Positions 21,643-33,200 are shown, counted from the first letter of the stretch. The stretch: 64,000 bases of DNA from Escherichia coli DSM 30083 = JCM 1649 = ATCC 11775 (GCF_003697165.2 NZ_CP033092.2:496001-560000); one strand, 5' to 3'. Program-made: numbers and translations. The notes: generated by a model from the sequence alone, not told the origin.

Positions 21643-22036
21643 TTGGCTTCTGCTCCGGCAGAAAACAATTTGCGAAAAAACCCGCTTCGGCGGGTTTTTT
21701 TATGGCTAAAATCTGCATCAGCGTAAAAAATGGAAAGTTGCTTTTTGCTGCCACCTGACAGACAGGTAAAACAAAAACCACATTGCCAATAAGGGACTAA
21801 GTCAACTATTTCAGACTAAAGCGCATCTCTTTTTCCCCATTTCCGGCATCGACTCACCACAAAGGTCGCAAAATCTGGTAAACTATCATCCAATTTTCTG
21901 CCCAAATGTCGGGTATTGCTCATTTTTTGTTTGATTTTCGAACAAAGAGAGTCGTTCCTTACTGGGTAACACAACTTCTGACTGGCCACCTGGTGGCTGG
22001 TAGCAGTAAAAATTCTGACTATACCTGGAGGTTTTC
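21643..22036. other. rpsI-sspA intergenic region
   Basis: This 394-base gap contains the rpsI terminator (21675-21701). AT-rich sequence with no credible ORF follows, then the presumed sspA promoter region, where a TAAACT -10-like hexamer at 21879-21884 is the best candidate. The sspA leader of about 145 bases carries a short palindrome, GCCACCTGGTGGC, at 21984-21996. The leader ends in a strong CTGGAGG ribosome-binding site. Confidence 0.6.
21675..21701 (+). terminator. Terminator of rplM-rpsI
   Basis: The 11-bp stem AAAAAACCCGC / GCGGGTTTTTT around a TTCG tetraloop has a T-run: a strong intrinsic terminator. Confidence 0.95.
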
Positions 22037-22675
22037 ATGGCTGTCGCTGCCAACAAACGTTCGGTAATGACGCTGTTTTCCGGTCCTACTGACATCTATA
22101 GCCATCAGGTCCGCATTGTGCTGGCTGAGAAAGGTGTAAGTTTCGAGATCGAACACGTGGAAAAGGACAATCCGCCTCAGGATCTGATTGACCTCAACCC
22201 GAATCAGAGCGTTCCGACCCTGGTGGATCGTGAGCTGACCCTGTGGGAATCTCGCATCATTATGGAATATCTGGATGAGCGTTTCCCGCATCCGCCACTG
22301 ATGCCTGTTTACCCGGTAGCTCGCGGTGAAAGCCGTCTGTACATGCATCGCATCGAAAAAGACTGGTACACGCTGATGAACACCATCATCAACGGTTCAG
22401 CTTCTGAAGCAGATGCCGCACGTAAGCAACTGCGCGAAGAACTGCTGGCGATTGCGCCGGTCTTCGGTCAGAAGCCGTACTTCCTGAGCGATGAGTTCAG
22501 CCTGGTCGATTGCTACCTTGCTCCGCTGCTGTGGCGTCTGCCGCAACTGGGCATCGAGTTCAGCGGTCCGGGTGCGAAAGAGCTGAAAGGCTATATGACC
22601 CGCGTCTTTGAGCGTGACTCTTTCCTTGCTTCTTTAACTGAAGCTGAACGTGAAATGCGTCTGGGCCGGAGTTAA
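22037..22675 (+). CDS. sspA: SspA, stringent starvation protein A
   Basis: SspA is a glutathione S-transferase-fold protein that binds RNA polymerase. It acts in stationary phase and acid tolerance (lowering H-NS levels) and is needed for phage P1 late transcription. The 212-residue protein has an N-terminal thioredoxin-like half (MTLFSGPTDIYSHQVRIVLAEKG, broken here by its Ser/His-rich turn) with NPNQSVPTLV and the C-terminal helical GST half (SLVDCYLAPLLWRLPQLG). Family knowledge says it lacks GST activity. It precedes sspB by 5 bases, and the pair form one operon. Confidence 0.98.
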   Translation: MAVAANKRSVMTLFSGPTDIYSHQVRIVLAEKGVSFEIEHVEKDNPPQDLIDLNPNQSVPTLVDRELTLWESRIIMEYLDERFPHPPLMPVYPVARGESRLYMHRIEKDWYTLMNTIINGSASEADAARKQLREELLAIAPVFGQKPYFLSDEFSLVDCYLAPLLWRLPQLGIEFSGPGAKELKGYMTRVFERDSFLASLTEAEREMRLGRS

Positions 22676-22680
22676 TCTGT

Positions 22681-23178
22681 ATGGATTTGTCACAGCTAAC
22701 ACCACGTCGTCCCTATCTGCTGCGTGCATTCTATGAGTGGTTGCTGGATAACCAGCTCACGCCGCACTTGGTGGTGGATGTGACGCTCCCTGGCGTGCAG
22801 GTTCCTATGGAATATGCGCGTGACGGGCAAATCGTACTCAACATTGCTCCGCGAGCTGTCGGCAATCTGGAACTGGCGAATGATGAGGTGCGCTTTAACG
22901 CGCGCTTTGGTGGCATTCCGCGTCAGGTTTCTGTGCCGCTGGCTGCCGTGCTGGCTATCTACGCCCGTGAAAATGGTGCAGGCACGATGTTTGAGCCTGA
23001 AGCTGCCTACGATGAAGATGCCAGCATCATGAATGATGAAGAGGCATCGGCAGACAACGAAACCGTTATGTCGGTTATCGATGGCGACAAGCCAGATCAC
23101 GATGATGAAACTCATCCTGACGATGAACCTCCGCAGCCACCACGCGGTGGTCGACCGGCATTACGCGTTGTGAAGTAA
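22681..23178 (+). CDS. sspB: SspB, ClpXP specificity adaptor
   Basis: SspB delivers ssrA-tagged proteins and the RseA fragment to ClpXP. The 165-residue protein has a folded peptide-binding domain (about residues 1-110; RPYLLRAFYEWLLDN, VPLAAVLAIYARENG). A long acidic flexible linker follows (EDASIMNDEEASADNE, DHDDETHPDDEPP), then the ClpX-docking tail with the conserved RGGRPALRVVK at the C terminus. Length and tail are intact. It lies 5 bases after sspA. Its neighbourhood near the DegS gene is of interest because both proteins act on RseA, though they are in separate operons. Confidence 0.98.
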   Translation: MDLSQLTPRRPYLLRAFYEWLLDNQLTPHLVVDVTLPGVQVPMEYARDGQIVLNIAPRAVGNLELANDEVRFNARFGGIPRQVSVPLAAVLAIYARENGAGTMFEPEAAYDEDASIMNDEEASADNETVMSVIDGDKPDHDDETHPDDEPPQPPRGGRPALRVVK

Positions 23179-23182
23179 AATG

Positions 23183-23207
23183 AAAACAGGCCCATGTGGC
23201 CTGTTTT
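23183..23207 (+). terminator. Terminator of sspAB
   Basis: The 10-bp stem AAAACAGGCC / GGCCTGTTTT with loop CATGT begins four bases after the sspB stop. Confidence 0.9.
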
Positions 23208-23285
23208 GCTATCTGTCATCTTTTCGCCTGACTTTGATACTGTGCTACGATAGCGTCGTTATTATCCGCTAACGCATTTTCCTGA

Positions 23286-24077
23286 ATGAGTCCTATGAAC
23301 GCATTTGATCCGCAAGCTGAAGATTCTACTACCACTATCGGGCGCAACTTGCGCAGCCGCCCGCTGGCGCGTAAAAAACTCTCCGAAATGGTGGAAGAAG
23401 AGCTGGAACAGATGATCCGCCGTCGTGAATTTGGCGAAGGTGAACAATTACCGTCTGAACGCGAACTGATGGCGTTCTTTAACGTCGGGCGTCCTTCGGT
23501 GCGCGAAGCGCTGGCAGCGTTAAAACGCAAAGGTCTGGTGCAAATAAACAACGGCGAACGTGCCCGCGTCTCACGTCCTTCTGCGGACACCATCATCGGC
23601 GAGCTTTCCGGCATGGCGAAAGATTTCCTTTCTCATCCTGGTGGGATTGCCCATTTCGAACAATTACGTCTGTTCTTTGAATCCAGCCTGGTGCGCTATG
23701 CGGCTGAACACGCCACCGATGAGCAAATCGATTTGCTGGCAAAAGCACTGGAAATCAACAGTCAGTCGCTGGATAACAACGCAGCATTCATTCGCTCAGA
23801 CGTTGATTTCCACCGCGTTCTGGCGGAGATCCCCGGTAACCCAATCTTCATGGCGATCCACGTTGCCCTGCTCGACTGGCTAATCGCCGCACGTCCAACC
23901 GTGGCCGATCAGGCTCTGCATGAGCATAACAACGTTAGCTATCAACAGCATATTGCGATCGTTGACGCGATCCGCCGTCATGATCCTGACGAAGCCGATC
24001 GCGCGTTGCAATCGCATCTCAACAGCGTCTCTGCTACCTGGCACGCCTTCGGTCAGACCACCAACAAAAAGAAATAA
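23286..24077 (+). CDS. nanR: NanR, GntR-family repressor of sialic acid genes
   Basis: NanR is a FadR-subfamily GntR regulator that represses nanATEK-yhcH and other sialic acid operons; N-acetylneuraminate relieves repression. The 263-residue protein has an N-terminal extension of about 25 residues and a winged helix-turn-helix (KLSEMVEEELEQMI, then LPSERELMAFFNVGRPSVREALAALKRK, split here for display). A helical FCD effector domain follows, with its metal-type residues (DVDFHRVLAEI, NVSYQQHIAI). The first dozen residues differ from K-12 as I recall it, the clearest sign of a different strain. It has its own promoter between the sspB terminator and ATG 23286; another in-frame ATG lies three codons in. 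Confidence 0.96.
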   Translation: MSPMNAFDPQAEDSTTTIGRNLRSRPLARKKLSEMVEEELEQMIRRREFGEGEQLPSERELMAFFNVGRPSVREALAALKRKGLVQINNGERARVSRPSADTIIGELSGMAKDFLSHPGGIAHFEQLRLFFESSLVRYAAEHATDEQIDLLAKALEINSQSLDNNAAFIRSDVDFHRVLAEIPGNPIFMAIHVALLDWLIAARPTVADQALHEHNNVSYQQHIAIVDAIRRHDPDEADRALQSHLNSVSATWHAFGQTTNKKK

Positions 24078-24083
24078 TGCCAC

Positions 24084-24105
24084 TTTAGTGAAGCAGATCG
24101 CATTA
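24084..24105 (+). promoter_or_regulatory. CRP-like site of the nan operon
   Basis: AGTGA-AGCAGA-TCGCA matches the CRP core with two mismatches. It lies about 57 bp upstream of the first NanR repeat. The nan operon is known to need CRP-cAMP, which supports the call. Confidence 0.6.
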
Positions 24106-24140
24106 TAAGCTTTCTGTATGGGGTGTTGCTTAATTGATCT

Positions 24141-24163
24141 GGTATAACAGGTATAAAGGTATA
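24141..24163 (+). promoter_or_regulatory. NanR operator: three GGTATA repeats
   Basis: Three exact GGTATA hexamers start at 24141, 24150 and 24158 (periods of 9 and 8 bases), 36-58 bases before the nanA ATG. This is the known NanR binding motif, and it overlaps the promoter, fitting repression by occlusion. Confidence 0.88.
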
Positions 24164-24198
24164 TCGTTTATCAGACAAGCATCACTTCAGAGGTATTT

Positions 24199-25092
24199 AT
24201 GGCAACGAATTTACGTGGCGTAATGGCTGCACTCCTGACTCCTTTTGACCAACAACAAGCACTGGATAAAGCGAGTCTGCGCCGCCTGGTTCAGTTCAAT
24301 ATTCAGCAGGGCATCGACGGTTTGTACGTGGGTGGTTCGACAGGCGAAGCCTTTGTACAGAGCCTTTCAGAGCGTGAACAGGTACTGGAAATCGTCGCTG
24401 AAGAGGCGAAAGGTAAGATTAAACTCATCGCCCACGTCGGTTGCGTCAGCACCGCCGAAAGCCAACAACTTGCGGCATCGGCTAAACGTTATGGCTTCGA
24501 TGCCGTCTCCGCCGTCACGCCGTTCTACTATCCTTTCAGCTTTGAAGAACACTGCGATCACTATCGGGCAATTATTGATTCGGCGGATGGGTTGCCGATG
24601 GTGGTGTACAACATTCCAGCCCTGAGCGGGGTAAAACTGACCCTGGATCAGATTAACACTCTGGTTACGCTGCCTGGTGTAGGTGCGCTGAAACAGACCT
24701 CTGGCGATCTCTATCAGATGGAGCAGATCCGTCGTGAACATCCTGATCTGGTGCTCTATAACGGTTACGACGAAATCTTCGCCTCTGGTCTTCTGGCGGG
24801 CGCAGACGGCGGTATCGGCAGCACTTACAACATCATGGGCTGGCGTTATCAGGGGATCGTGAAGGCGCTGAAAGAAGGCGATATCCAGACCGCGCAGAAA
24901 CTGCAAACTGAGTGCAACAAAGTCATTGATTTACTGATCAAAACGGGCGTATTCCGCGGCCTGAAAACTGTCCTGCATTATATGGATGTCGTTTCTGTGC
25001 CGCTGTGCCGCAAACCGTTTGGTCCGGTAGATGAAAAATATCTGCCAGAACTGAAGGCGCTGGCCCAGCAGTTGATGCAAGAGCGCGGGTGA
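24199..25092 (+). CDS. nanA: N-acetylneuraminate lyase
   Basis: NanA is the sialic acid aldolase that splits N-acetylneuraminate into ManNAc and pyruvate, the first cytoplasmic step of catabolism. The 297-residue TIM-barrel protein has the substrate carboxylate motif GGSTGE (residues 45-50), the catalytic Tyr137 (VVYNIPA) and the Schiff-base Lys165 (GALKQTSGD). It opens the nanATEK-yhcH operon directly after the NanR operator and has GAGG upstream of the ATG. The gap to nanT holds a GC-rich palindrome. Confidence 0.99.
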
Positions 25093-25096
25093 GTTG

Positions 25097-25131
25097 TTTC
25101 CCCTCGCTCGCCCCTACCGGGTGAGGGGAAA
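25097..25131. repeat. GC-rich palindrome between nanA and nanT
   Basis: TTTCCCCTC and GAGGGGAAA are perfect 9-bp inverted arms around a 17-base centre (GCTCGCCCCTACCGGGT). It resembles the boxC-like element at 8931-8968. No T-run follows, so inside the operon it is more likely an mRNA-stabilising or processing hairpin than a terminator (inference). Confidence 0.65.
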
Positions 25132-25200
25132 TAAACGCATCTGTACCCTACAATTTTCATACCAAAGCGTGTGGGCATCGCCCACCGCGGGAGACTCACA

Positions 25201-26691
25201 ATGAGTACTACAACCCAGAATATCCCGTGGTATCGCCATCTTAACCGCGCACAATGGCGGGCATTTTCCGCTGCCTGGTTGGGATATCTGCTTGACGGTT
25301 TTGATTTCGTTTTAATCGCCCTGGTACTCACCGAAGTACAGGGTGAATTCGGGCTGACGACGGTGCAGGCGGCAAGTCTGATCTCCGCAGCCTTTATCTC
25401 TCGCTGGTTCGGCGGCCTGATGCTCGGCGCTATGGGTGACCGCTACGGGCGTCGTCTGGCAATGGTCACCAGCATCGTTCTCTTCTCGGCCGGGACGCTG
25501 GCCTGCGGCTTTGCGCCAGGCTACATCACCATGTTTATCGCTCGTCTGGTCATCGGCATGGGGATGGCGGGTGAATACGGTTCCAGCGCCACCTATGTCA
25601 TTGAAAGCTGGCCAAAGCATCTGCGTAACAAAGCCAGTGGTTTTCTGATTTCAGGCTTCTCAGTGGGGGCCGTCGTTGCCGCTCAGGTCTATAGTCTGGT
25701 GGTTCCGGTCTGGGGCTGGCGTGCGCTGTTCTTTATCGGCATTTTGCCAATCATCTTTGCTCTCTGGCTGCGTAAAAACATCCCGGAAGCGGAAGACTGG
25801 AAAGAGAAACACGGGGGTAAAGCACCAGTACGCACGATGGTAGACATTCTCTACCGTGGTGAACATCGCATTGCCAATATCGTAATGACACTGGCGGCGG
25901 CTACTGCGCTGTGGTTCTGCTTCGCCGGTAACCTGCAAAATGCCGCGATCGTCGCTGTTCTTGGGCTGTTATGCGCCGCAATTTTTATCAGCTTTATGGT
26001 GCAGAGTACGGGCAAACGCTGGCCAACGGGCGTAATGCTGATGGTGGTCGTGTTGTTCGCTTTCCTCTACTCATGGCCGATTCAGGCGCTGCTGCCAACG
26101 TATCTGAAAACCGATCTGGCTTATGACCCGCATACTGTCGCCAATGTGCTGTTCTTTAGTGGCTTTGGCGCGGCGGTGGGGTGCTGCGTCGGGGGCTTCC
26201 TCGGTGACTGGCTGGGAACCCGCAAAGCGTACGTTTGTAGTCTGCTGGCCTCGCAGCTGCTGATTATTCCGGTATTTGCGATTGGCGGCGCAAACGTCTG
26301 GGTGCTCGGTCTGTTACTGTTCTTCCAGCAAATGCTTGGACAAGGGATCGCCGGGATCTTACCGAAACTGATTGGCGGTTATTTCGATACCGACCAGCGT
26401 GCAGCGGGCCTGGGCTTTACCTACAACGTTGGCGCATTGGGCGGTGCACTGGCCCCAATCCTCGGCGCGTTGATCGCTCAACGTCTGGATCTGGGTACTG
26501 CGCTGGCATCGCTCTCGTTCAGTCTGACATTTGTGGTGATCCTGCTGATTGGTCTGGATATGCCTTCTCGTGTTCAGCGTTGGCTGCGCCCGGAAGCATT
26601 GCGTACTCATGACGCTATCGACGGCAAACCATTTAGCGGTGCCGTGCCGTTTGGCAGCGCCAAAAACGATTTAGTCAAAACCAAAAGTTAA
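25201..26691 (+). CDS. nanT: NanT, sialic acid/H+ symporter
   Basis: NanT is the major-facilitator inner-membrane transporter that brings N-acetylneuraminate into the cell with protons. The 496-residue protein is hydrophobic throughout, with about 14 predicted segments, two more than the usual 12. MFS signatures are present: [13 protein letters not shown] between segments 2 and 3, and [14 protein letters not shown] in the second half. The start MSTTTQNIP is chosen for its GGGAGACTCACA leader; an in-frame ATG ten codons upstream precedes that site and is not needed. It is the second gene of the nan operon, 108 bases after nanA. Confidence 0.97.
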
Positions 26692-26698
26692 TCCTGTT

Positions 26699-26718
26699 GC
26701 CCGGTCTCTGTACCGGGC
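26699..26718 (+). repeat. Small hairpin between nanT and nanE
   Basis: GCCCGG and CCGGGC form a 6-bp stem with an 8-base loop, ending 20 bases before the nanE start. There is no T-run. It may mark an mRNA processing or stability point within the operon. Confidence 0.4.
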
Positions 26719-26738
26719 CTTTCGCTAAGGGAAGATGT

Positions 26739-27424
26739 ATGTCGTTACTTGCACAACTGGATCAAAAAATCGCTGCTAACGGTGGCCTGATTGTCTCCTG
26801 CCAGCCGGTTCCGGACAGCCCGCTCGATAAACCCGAAATCGTTGCCGCCATGGCATTAGCGGCAGAGCAGGCGGGCGCGGTCGCCATTCGTATTGAAGGT
26901 GTGGCAAATCTGCAAGCCACGCGTGCGGTGGTGAGCGTGCCGATTATTGGGATTGTGAAGCGCGATCTGGAGGATTCTCCGGTACGCATCACGGCCTATA
27001 TTGAAGATGTTGATGCGCTGGCGCAGGCGGGCGCGGACATTATCGCGATTGACGGCACCGACCGACCGCGTCCGGTGCCAGTTGAAACGCTGCTGGCACG
27101 TATTCACCATCACGGTTTACTGGCGATGACCGACTGCTCAACGCCGGAAGACGGCCTGGCATGCCAAAAGCTGGGAGCCGAAATTATTGGCACTACGCTT
27201 TCTGGCTATACTACGCCTGAAACGCCAGAAGAGCCGGATCTGGCGCTGGTGAAAACGTTGAGTGACGCCGGATGCCGGGTGATTGCCGAAGGGCGTTACA
27301 ACACGCCTGCTCAGGCGGCGGATGCGATGCGCCACGGCGCGTGGGCGGTGACGGTCGGTTCTGCCATTACGCGTCTTGAACACATTTGTCAGTGGTACAA
27401 CACAGCGATGAAAAAGGCGGTGCT

Positions 27425-27428
<4 letters not shown>
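26739..27428 (+). CDS. nanE: N-acetylmannosamine-6-phosphate 2-epimerase
   Basis: NanE converts ManNAc-6-phosphate to GlcNAc-6-phosphate, joining sialic acid breakdown to the amino sugar pathway. The 229-residue TIM-barrel protein contains the family segments [19 protein letters not shown] (with a catalytic Lys), [12 protein letters not shown] and [13 protein letters not shown], and [13 protein letters not shown] at the phosphate site. The start at 26739 has AAGGGAAG upstream. Its stop overlaps the nanK start by four bases (ATGA), indicating coupled translation. Confidence 0.97.
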
Positions 27429-28761
<1,333 letters not shown>

Positions 28762-28784
28762 AATTTAGTTGGATCGCTCGTTTT

Positions 28785-28818
28785 ATAAATTCGCCAGACA
28801 CTGTCTGGCGAATTTATT
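28785..28818. terminator. Bidirectional terminator between yhcH and gltD
   Basis: A perfect stem of about 15 bp (ATAAATTCGCCAGAC / GTCTGGCGAATTTAT) with a 3-base loop lies between the convergent nan and glt operons. Its A/T-rich base supplies the U-tract on both strands. Confidence 0.85.
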
Positions 28819-28828
28819 GTTACCTCGC

Positions 28829-30247
28829 TTAAACTTCCAGCCAGTTCATAATGCCGTCCGCCGCTTTGCGACCTTCGGCAATGGCGGTAACGACCAGATC
28901 GGAACCACGGACGATATCGCCGCCAGCAAAGATTTTCGGGTTGCTGGTCTGGAAGGCGTTGTCGCTGCCTTCCGGGGCGATGATGCGGCCTTGTGAATCC
29001 AGCTCGACGCTGTGTTTTGCCAGCCATTCCATGTTGTGTGGACGGAAACCAAACGCCATGATCACCGCATCTGCCGGAACGATATGTTCTGACCCTGCCA
29101 CGATCTCCGCGCGGCGACGGCCTTTGGCATCCGGTTCGCCCATTTCTGTGCGCACCATTTTCACGCCGCTGACTTTGCCGTTACCGTTCACTTCAATCCC
29201 CAGTGGCTGGATGTTGAATTTGAACTCTACACCTTCTTCCCGCGCGTTTTTCACTTCGCGGCGGGAACCTGGCATGTTCTCTTCATCACGACGATAGGCA
29301 CAGGTAACGTGCTTTGCACCCTGGCGTACAGACGTGCGCACACAGTCCATCGCGGTATCGCCACCGCCAAGTACTACCACGCGTTTACCTTCCATGCTGA
29401 CGAACGGTTCGTCGTTGGTTTCACCAAAGCCCATTAACTGTTTGGTGTTGGCGATAAGGAACGGCAGCGCTGCGTACACGCCATCGGCGTCTTCGTTTTC
29501 CAGCCCGCCGCGCATTGACTGATAAGTCCCGACGCCAAGGAACACGGCATCGTAATCACTCAGCAGGTCGTCCAGCTGTACGTCGCGGCCCACTTCGGTA
29601 TTGAGTTTGAATTCAATACCCATACCGGTGAAGATTTCACGGCGGCGCGTCATTACCTCTTTTTCTAACTTGAAGGCCGGAATACCGAAGGTCAGCAATC
29701 CGCCAATTTCCGGGTGACGGTCGAAGACGACCGCTTTTACGCCGTTGCGCGTCAGGACATCCGCGCACGCCAGACCCGCCGGGCCAGCGCCGATAATCGC
29801 CACTTTTTTACCGGTTTGTTTCACGCCGGACATATCCGGACGCCAGCCCATCTCGAACGCTTTATCGTTGATATAGCGCTCAATGTTGCCGATGGTCACT
29901 GCGCCAAACTCATCGTTCAGGGTGCAGGAACCTTCGCACAGACGGTCTTGCGGGCAGACACGTCCGCACACTTCCGGCAGGGTATTGGTCTGATGCGACA
30001 GTTCCGCCGCTTCAAAAATACGCCCCTCGTTGGCGAGCTTCAGCCAGTTCGGGATGTAGTTGTGTACCGGGCATTTCCACTCGCAGTATGGGTTGCCGCA
30101 CGACAGGCAGCGGTCAGCCTGCGCTTTGGCCTGGCCTTCGGAAAACGGCTCGTAAATTTCAACAAACTCAATTTTGCGGATCTTCAGCGGTTTCTTTGGC
30201 GGATCAACGCGCTGCAGGTCGATAAATTGATAAACATTCTGACTCAT
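28829..30247 (-). CDS. gltD: Glutamate synthase, small subunit
   Basis: GltD is the beta subunit of NADPH-glutamate synthase (GOGAT). It oxidises NADPH on FAD and passes electrons through iron-sulfur clusters to GltB. The 472-residue protein has N-terminal cysteine groups for 4Fe-4S clusters (CLSCGNPYCEWKC and CGRVCPQDRLCEGSC), an FAD Rossmann motif (IIGAGPAGLACA near residue 150) and an NADPH motif (VVLGGGDTAMDC near residue 290). It starts 12 bases after gltB. In K-12 gltF follows; here the next gene is the convergent yhcH. Confidence 0.98.
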   Translation of the reverse strand: MSQNVYQFIDLQRVDPPKKPLKIRKIEFVEIYEPFSEGQAKAQADRCLSCGNPYCEWKCPVHNYIPNWLKLANEGRIFEAAELSHQTNTLPEVCGRVCPQDRLCEGSCTLNDEFGAVTIGNIERYINDKAFEMGWRPDMSGVKQTGKKVAIIGAGPAGLACADVLTRNGVKAVVFDRHPEIGGLLTFGIPAFKLEKEVMTRRREIFTGMGIEFKLNTEVGRDVQLDDLLSDYDAVFLGVGTYQSMRGGLENEDADGVYAALPFLIANTKQLMGFGETNDEPFVSMEGKRVVVLGGGDTAMDCVRTSVRQGAKHVTCAYRRDEENMPGSRREVKNAREEGVEFKFNIQPLGIEVNGNGKVSGVKMVRTEMGEPDAKGRRRAEIVAGSEHIVPADAVIMAFGFRPHNMEWLAKHSVELDSQGRIIAPEGSDNAFQTSNPKIFAGGDIVRGSDLVVTAIAEGRKAADGIMNWLEV

Positions 30248-30259
30248 TGTTGCTACCCC

Positions 30260-33200
30260 TTACTGCGCCTGCACGCGCAACTCTGCTGCGCTACGACTAC
30301 GGTGACCCAGCAGTGCTTTTACATCACTGGACTTCGGTTTAACCAGCGCGAATTTCGTGGCGAAGGTTGACCAGTTCGCCAGAATCTCTTCACCACGCTG
30401 GGAACCGGTATGCTGCACATGCTCGGTGATAAGACCACGCAGATGCTCTTCATGGATCGCCAAATCGTCAACGCTTAAGACCTCGACCAGTTCCGGGTTA
30501 ACGCGTTTGCGGAAATCGCCGCTTTCATCGAGAACGTAAGCGAAGCCACCGGTCATGCCCGCGCCGAAGTTAACGCCGGTTTTACCCAGAATACAGACAA
30601 TACCGCCCGTCATATATTCACAGCCGTTGTCGCCAATGCCTTCTACCACGGTGATAGCACCGGAGTTACGCACGCCGAAACGTTCACCCGCGCGGCCTGC
30701 GGCATACAGACGACCTCCGGTCGCGCCATACAGGCAGGTGTTGCCGATAATGCTTGCTTCATGGCTGCGGAAGGCTGAGCCAACCGGAGGACGAATGGCA
30801 ATTAAGCCGCCCGCCATGCCTTTACCGACATAGTCGTTAGCATCGCCGGTCAGATACAGTTCCACGCCGCCTGCGTTCCACACACCGAAGCTCTGGCCTG
30901 CGGTGCCGTTGAAGTACGCCTTGATCGGATCGGCTGCCAGCCCCTGATCGCCGTGCGTCTGGGCGATATAGCCTGAAAGCGATGCGCCGACAGAACGGTC
31001 GGTGTTGCGGATATCGAACCAGAAGGTTTTGCTCTGGCGTTCATCAACAAACGGTTTCGCCTGTTGCAGCAACTGCGCGTTCAGCAGGCCGTTATCAAAC
31101 GGCGGGTTGTTTTCGGTGCAGTAGAGCGCCTTACCTGGATGCGGCTCGGCAGTCTCCAGCAGCTTCGACAGCGCCAGTTTCTGCTGTTTGGCGGTGAAAC
31201 CGTCCAGCTCTTTCAGCAGGTCGGTGCGACCAATCAGATCCACCAGACGTGTTACGCCCAGCTGTGCCATCAGCTCGCGGGTTTCACGGGCGATAAACTC
31301 AAAGTAATTCGTCACTTTGAACGGCAGGCCGTGATAGTGATTCTTACGCAGTTTGTCATCCTGAGTTGCTACACCCGTAGCGCAGTTGTTCAGGTGGCAA
31401 ATTCGCAGATATTTACAACCGAGCGCGACCATTGGGCCAGTGCCGAAGCCGAAGCTTTCTGCGCCGAGAATCGCCGCTTTGATGATATCAACGCCCGTTT
31501 TCAGGCCGCCATCAACCTGCAAACGAATTTTATGACGTAAACCGTTGGCAACCAGCGCCTGTTGGGTTTCCACCAGGCCGAGTTCCCACGGACAGCCTGC
31601 GTATTTCACCGATGAAAGCGGACTTGCGCCGGTGCCGCCGTCATAGCCTGCGATGGTGATCAAGTCCGCATAAGCTTTCGCCACGCCGGTCGCGATGGTG
31701 CCGACGCCCGGTTCGGACACCAGCTTCACGGAGATCATCGCTTTCGGGTTAACCTGCTTGAGGTCGAAAATGAGCTGCGCTAAGTCCTCGATAGAGTAGA
31801 TATCATGGTGCGGCGGCGGGGAGATCAGCGTCACGCCCGGCACCGAATAGCGCAGTTTGGCAATGTAAGGAGTGACTTTATCACCCGGCAACTGACCGCC
31901 TTCTCCCGGCTTCGCGCCCTGGGCGACTTTAATCTGAATGACGTCGGCATTGACCAGATACGCCGGAGTAACGCCGAAGCGACCGGACGCCACCTGCTTG
32001 ATGCGCGACACTTTGTTAGTGCCATAGCGCGCCGGGTCTTCACCGCCTTCGCCGGAGTTTGAGTTACCGCCGATGCTGTTCATCGCTTCCGCCAGCGCCT
32101 CGTGGGCTTCCGGGCTTAACGCGCCGATAGACATCGCGGCGGTATCGAAGCGTTTAAACAGTTCGCTTGCCGGTTCAACATCAGCAATGTTGACCGCGTT
32201 TTCACCCGGCGTAATTGCCAGCAGATCGCGTAGCGTGGTTGCCGGACGCTCATTAACCAGCTTCGCGTATTCCTGATAGTCGCTATACTCGCCGCTTTGT
32301 ACCGCCTGCTGCAGTGTGCGCACCACGTCCGGGTTGTAGGCGTGGTATTCGCCGCCGTGCACGTATTTCAGCAGGCCGCCCTGGCTGATGGGCTTGCGCG
32401 CCAGCCAGGCACGTTTCGACAGATTCAGCAGATCCTGCTGGAAGTCTTCAAAGCTCGCCCCGCCAATGCGGCTAACCGCGCCCTGGAAGCACAGGCCTAC
32501 GACATCATCGTGCAGACCGACCGCTTCAAACAGTTTCGAGCAGCGGTAAGAGGCGATGGTGGAGATGCCCATTTTGGACATGATTTTGTACAAGCCTTTG
32601 TTGATGCCGTTACGGTAGTTGAGCATCACGGTACGATAATCTTTGGCAATCGCGTGGGTGTCTACCAGGCGGCCCAGCGTTTCATAGGCAAGGTACGGAT
32701 AAATAGCCGTCGCACCGAAGCCCAGCAACACGGCGAAGTGGTGCGGATCACGGGCGCTGGCGGTTTCTACGATGATGTTGGCATCGCAACGCAGGCTTTG
32801 CTCGACAAGACGGGTCTGGATCGCGCCAACCGCCATCGGAGCCGGAACCGGCAGGCGATCTTTAGCGATATTCCGGTCGGAGAGCACCAGCAGCACGGTG
32901 CCACTACGTACCATTTTTTCGGCTTTGTCGCACAGCTCTTTCACCGTCGCTTCGAGCGTGGTTTTAGTGACGTCAAAGGTGATATCCAGCGTATCTGCGC
33001 GGTAGTGATCCTCTTTCATCGTCGTGAGCTGTTTGAAATCGGAATAGAGCAGAATCGGCGATTTAAAGCTTAAACGGTGCGCCTGGCCTTCTGCTTCACA
33101 GAAGACGTTCATTTCACGACCGATACTGGTGGCGAGCGACATAACATGCGCTTCGCGCAGCGGGTCGATTGGCGGGTTGGTTACCTGAGCAAACTGCTGG

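Noticed and set aside
28785..28818. Perfect inverted repeat at the nan/glt junction as an insertion or attachment scar
   Set aside because: It has no flanking target duplication and its form and position are fully explained as a bidirectional terminator.
29714..30370. 218-codon open frame on the plus strand
   Set aside because: Opposite gltD and the end of gltB; no recognisable protein and no start signal.
32297..33073. 258-codon open frame on the plus strand
   Set aside because: Opposite gltB throughout, with low-complexity antisense composition and no family features.
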